Origin: Mycobacterium sp. 852014-50255_SCH5639931
Lineage (GTDB): Bacteria > Actinomycetota > Actinomycetes > Mycobacteriales > Mycobacteriaceae
Reading direction: 5' to 3'
DNA length: 64,000 bases
Assembly (NCBI RefSeq): GCF_001665605.1
Contig: NZ_LZSV01000002.1
Coordinates: 1 to 64,000, forward strand
A program made the translations under genes and the position numbers. Below are positions 63,690-64,000 of this stretch, one piece after another; within the stretch, counting starts at the first letter, position 1, and each line of letters begins with the position of its first letter. Below the pieces are notes generated by a model, which saw only the letters and a list, made by a program, of their open reading frames with translations, did no database searches and was not told where the DNA came from.

Positions 63690-64000
63690 CGGCACGAATC
63701 GGCATCATCACCTTTCCCGGAACCCTGGACGACGTCGACGCCGCCCGGGCGGCGCGGCGTGTCGGGGCCGAGGCGGTCAGCCTGTGGCACGCCGACGCCG
63801 ACCTCAAGGGCGTCGACGCCGTGGTGGTACCCGGCGGTTTCTCCTACGGTGACTACCTGCGGGCGGGGGCGATCGCCCGGTTCGCCCCGGTGATGGGTGA
63901 AGTGGTGGCCGCCGCGCACCGCGGCATGCCAGTGTTGGGCATTTGCAATGGATTTCAGGTGCTCTGCGAGGCCGGGCTGCTGCCCGGGGCGCTGACTCGC
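63686..64000 (+). CDS. purQ: Phosphoribosylformylglycinamidine synthase, glutaminase subunit PurQ (5' part)
   Basis: The first 105 codons of purQ, cut by the window end. It starts at GTG 63686 inside the purS stop. [14 protein letters not shown] is the N-terminus, [16 protein letters not shown] the conserved loop, and [18 protein letters not shown] contains the glutaminase nucleophile Cys. It supplies ammonia for the purine pathway step. The rest, with the catalytic His-Glu pair, is beyond the window. Confidence 0.96.
   Translation, partial: MTARIGIITFPGTLDDVDAARAARRVGAEAVSLWHADADLKGVDAVVVPGGFSYGDYLRAGAIARFAPVMGEVVAAAHRGMPVLGICNGFQVLCEAGLLPGALTR

Overview
The window is high-GC DNA from a mycobacterium, most likely a slow-growing species. 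Supporting evidence is the end of an mce4-type operon, a PhoP nearly identical to the one I recall from M. tuberculosis, CYP51, CYP123 and CYP126, an LpqH-like lipoprotein and a DUF732 protein. It contains about 70 genes and one tRNA-Thr. No insertion sequence, prophage, CRISPR array, rRNA or disrupted gene was seen. Bases 1-13 match the end of the Tn5 mosaic end used in tagmentation libraries, so base 1 is probably a contig edge with adapter left on. The far end cuts purQ.

Block 1 (16-13.3 kb) resembles the M. tuberculosis stretch Rv3495c-Rv3484 (gene order recalled, not searched). It holds the last genes of an mce4-like lipid importer (mceD tail, lprN/mce4E, mce4F, two Mce-associated proteins), an Rv3491-like secreted protein, otsA with a 54-residue partner, an SDR and cpsA. 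Between otsA and the SDR lies an inserted set: a FetAB-like ABC pair, a crotonase lacking both usual catalytic glutamates, another SDR and a 3-hydroxyisobutyrate-dehydrogenase-like gene.

Block 2 (13.5-25.4 kb) is the least familiar part. It carries a TehA/SLAC1-type carrier, two small unannotated-looking ORFs, an amidase, a hydrolase and a dense run of exported proteins: an S1-type protease, an LpqH-like lipoprotein, a Gly/Pro-repeat protein with a 21-bp tandem repeat, a lytic transglycosylase lipoprotein, two short Pro-rich secreted proteins and a membrane-anchored DUF732 protein. A crotonase and a cold-shock gene with a very strong downstream hairpin are also here.

Block 3 (25.4-64 kb) is colinear with the recalled order Rv0756c-Rv0788. 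It contains tRNA-Thr, a repeat protein, phoP-phoR, HIT, then a leftward operon of TetR, cyp123, SDR, cyp51, ferredoxin, an Rv0762c-like protein, adhB, an extra flavin/Fe-S oxidoreductase and a ketosteroid-isomerase-like protein. Divergent from it is a rightward set of aldA, SDR, a beta-hydroxyacid dehydrogenase and a carboxymuconolactone-decarboxylase-like gene. Purine genes purD, purB, purC, purS and purQ are spread among gamma-glutamyltransferase, an esterase, TetR, CYP126 and oligopeptidase B. Differences from the M. tuberculosis order are the extra oxidoreductase, an aldo/keto reductase-MarR pair, a second TehA-like carrier coupled to cyp126, an unbroken ptrB and a tandem duplication of emrB.

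The window combines steroid/lipid uptake and oxidation, envelope functions, the PhoPR regulator and purine synthesis. The most promising regulatory observation is a pair of GGACA-N2-TGTCC inverted repeats flanking the divergent tetR/aldA promoters. The least explained biology is the exported-protein run at 18-25 kb and the two small ORFs near 15.1-15.5 kb.
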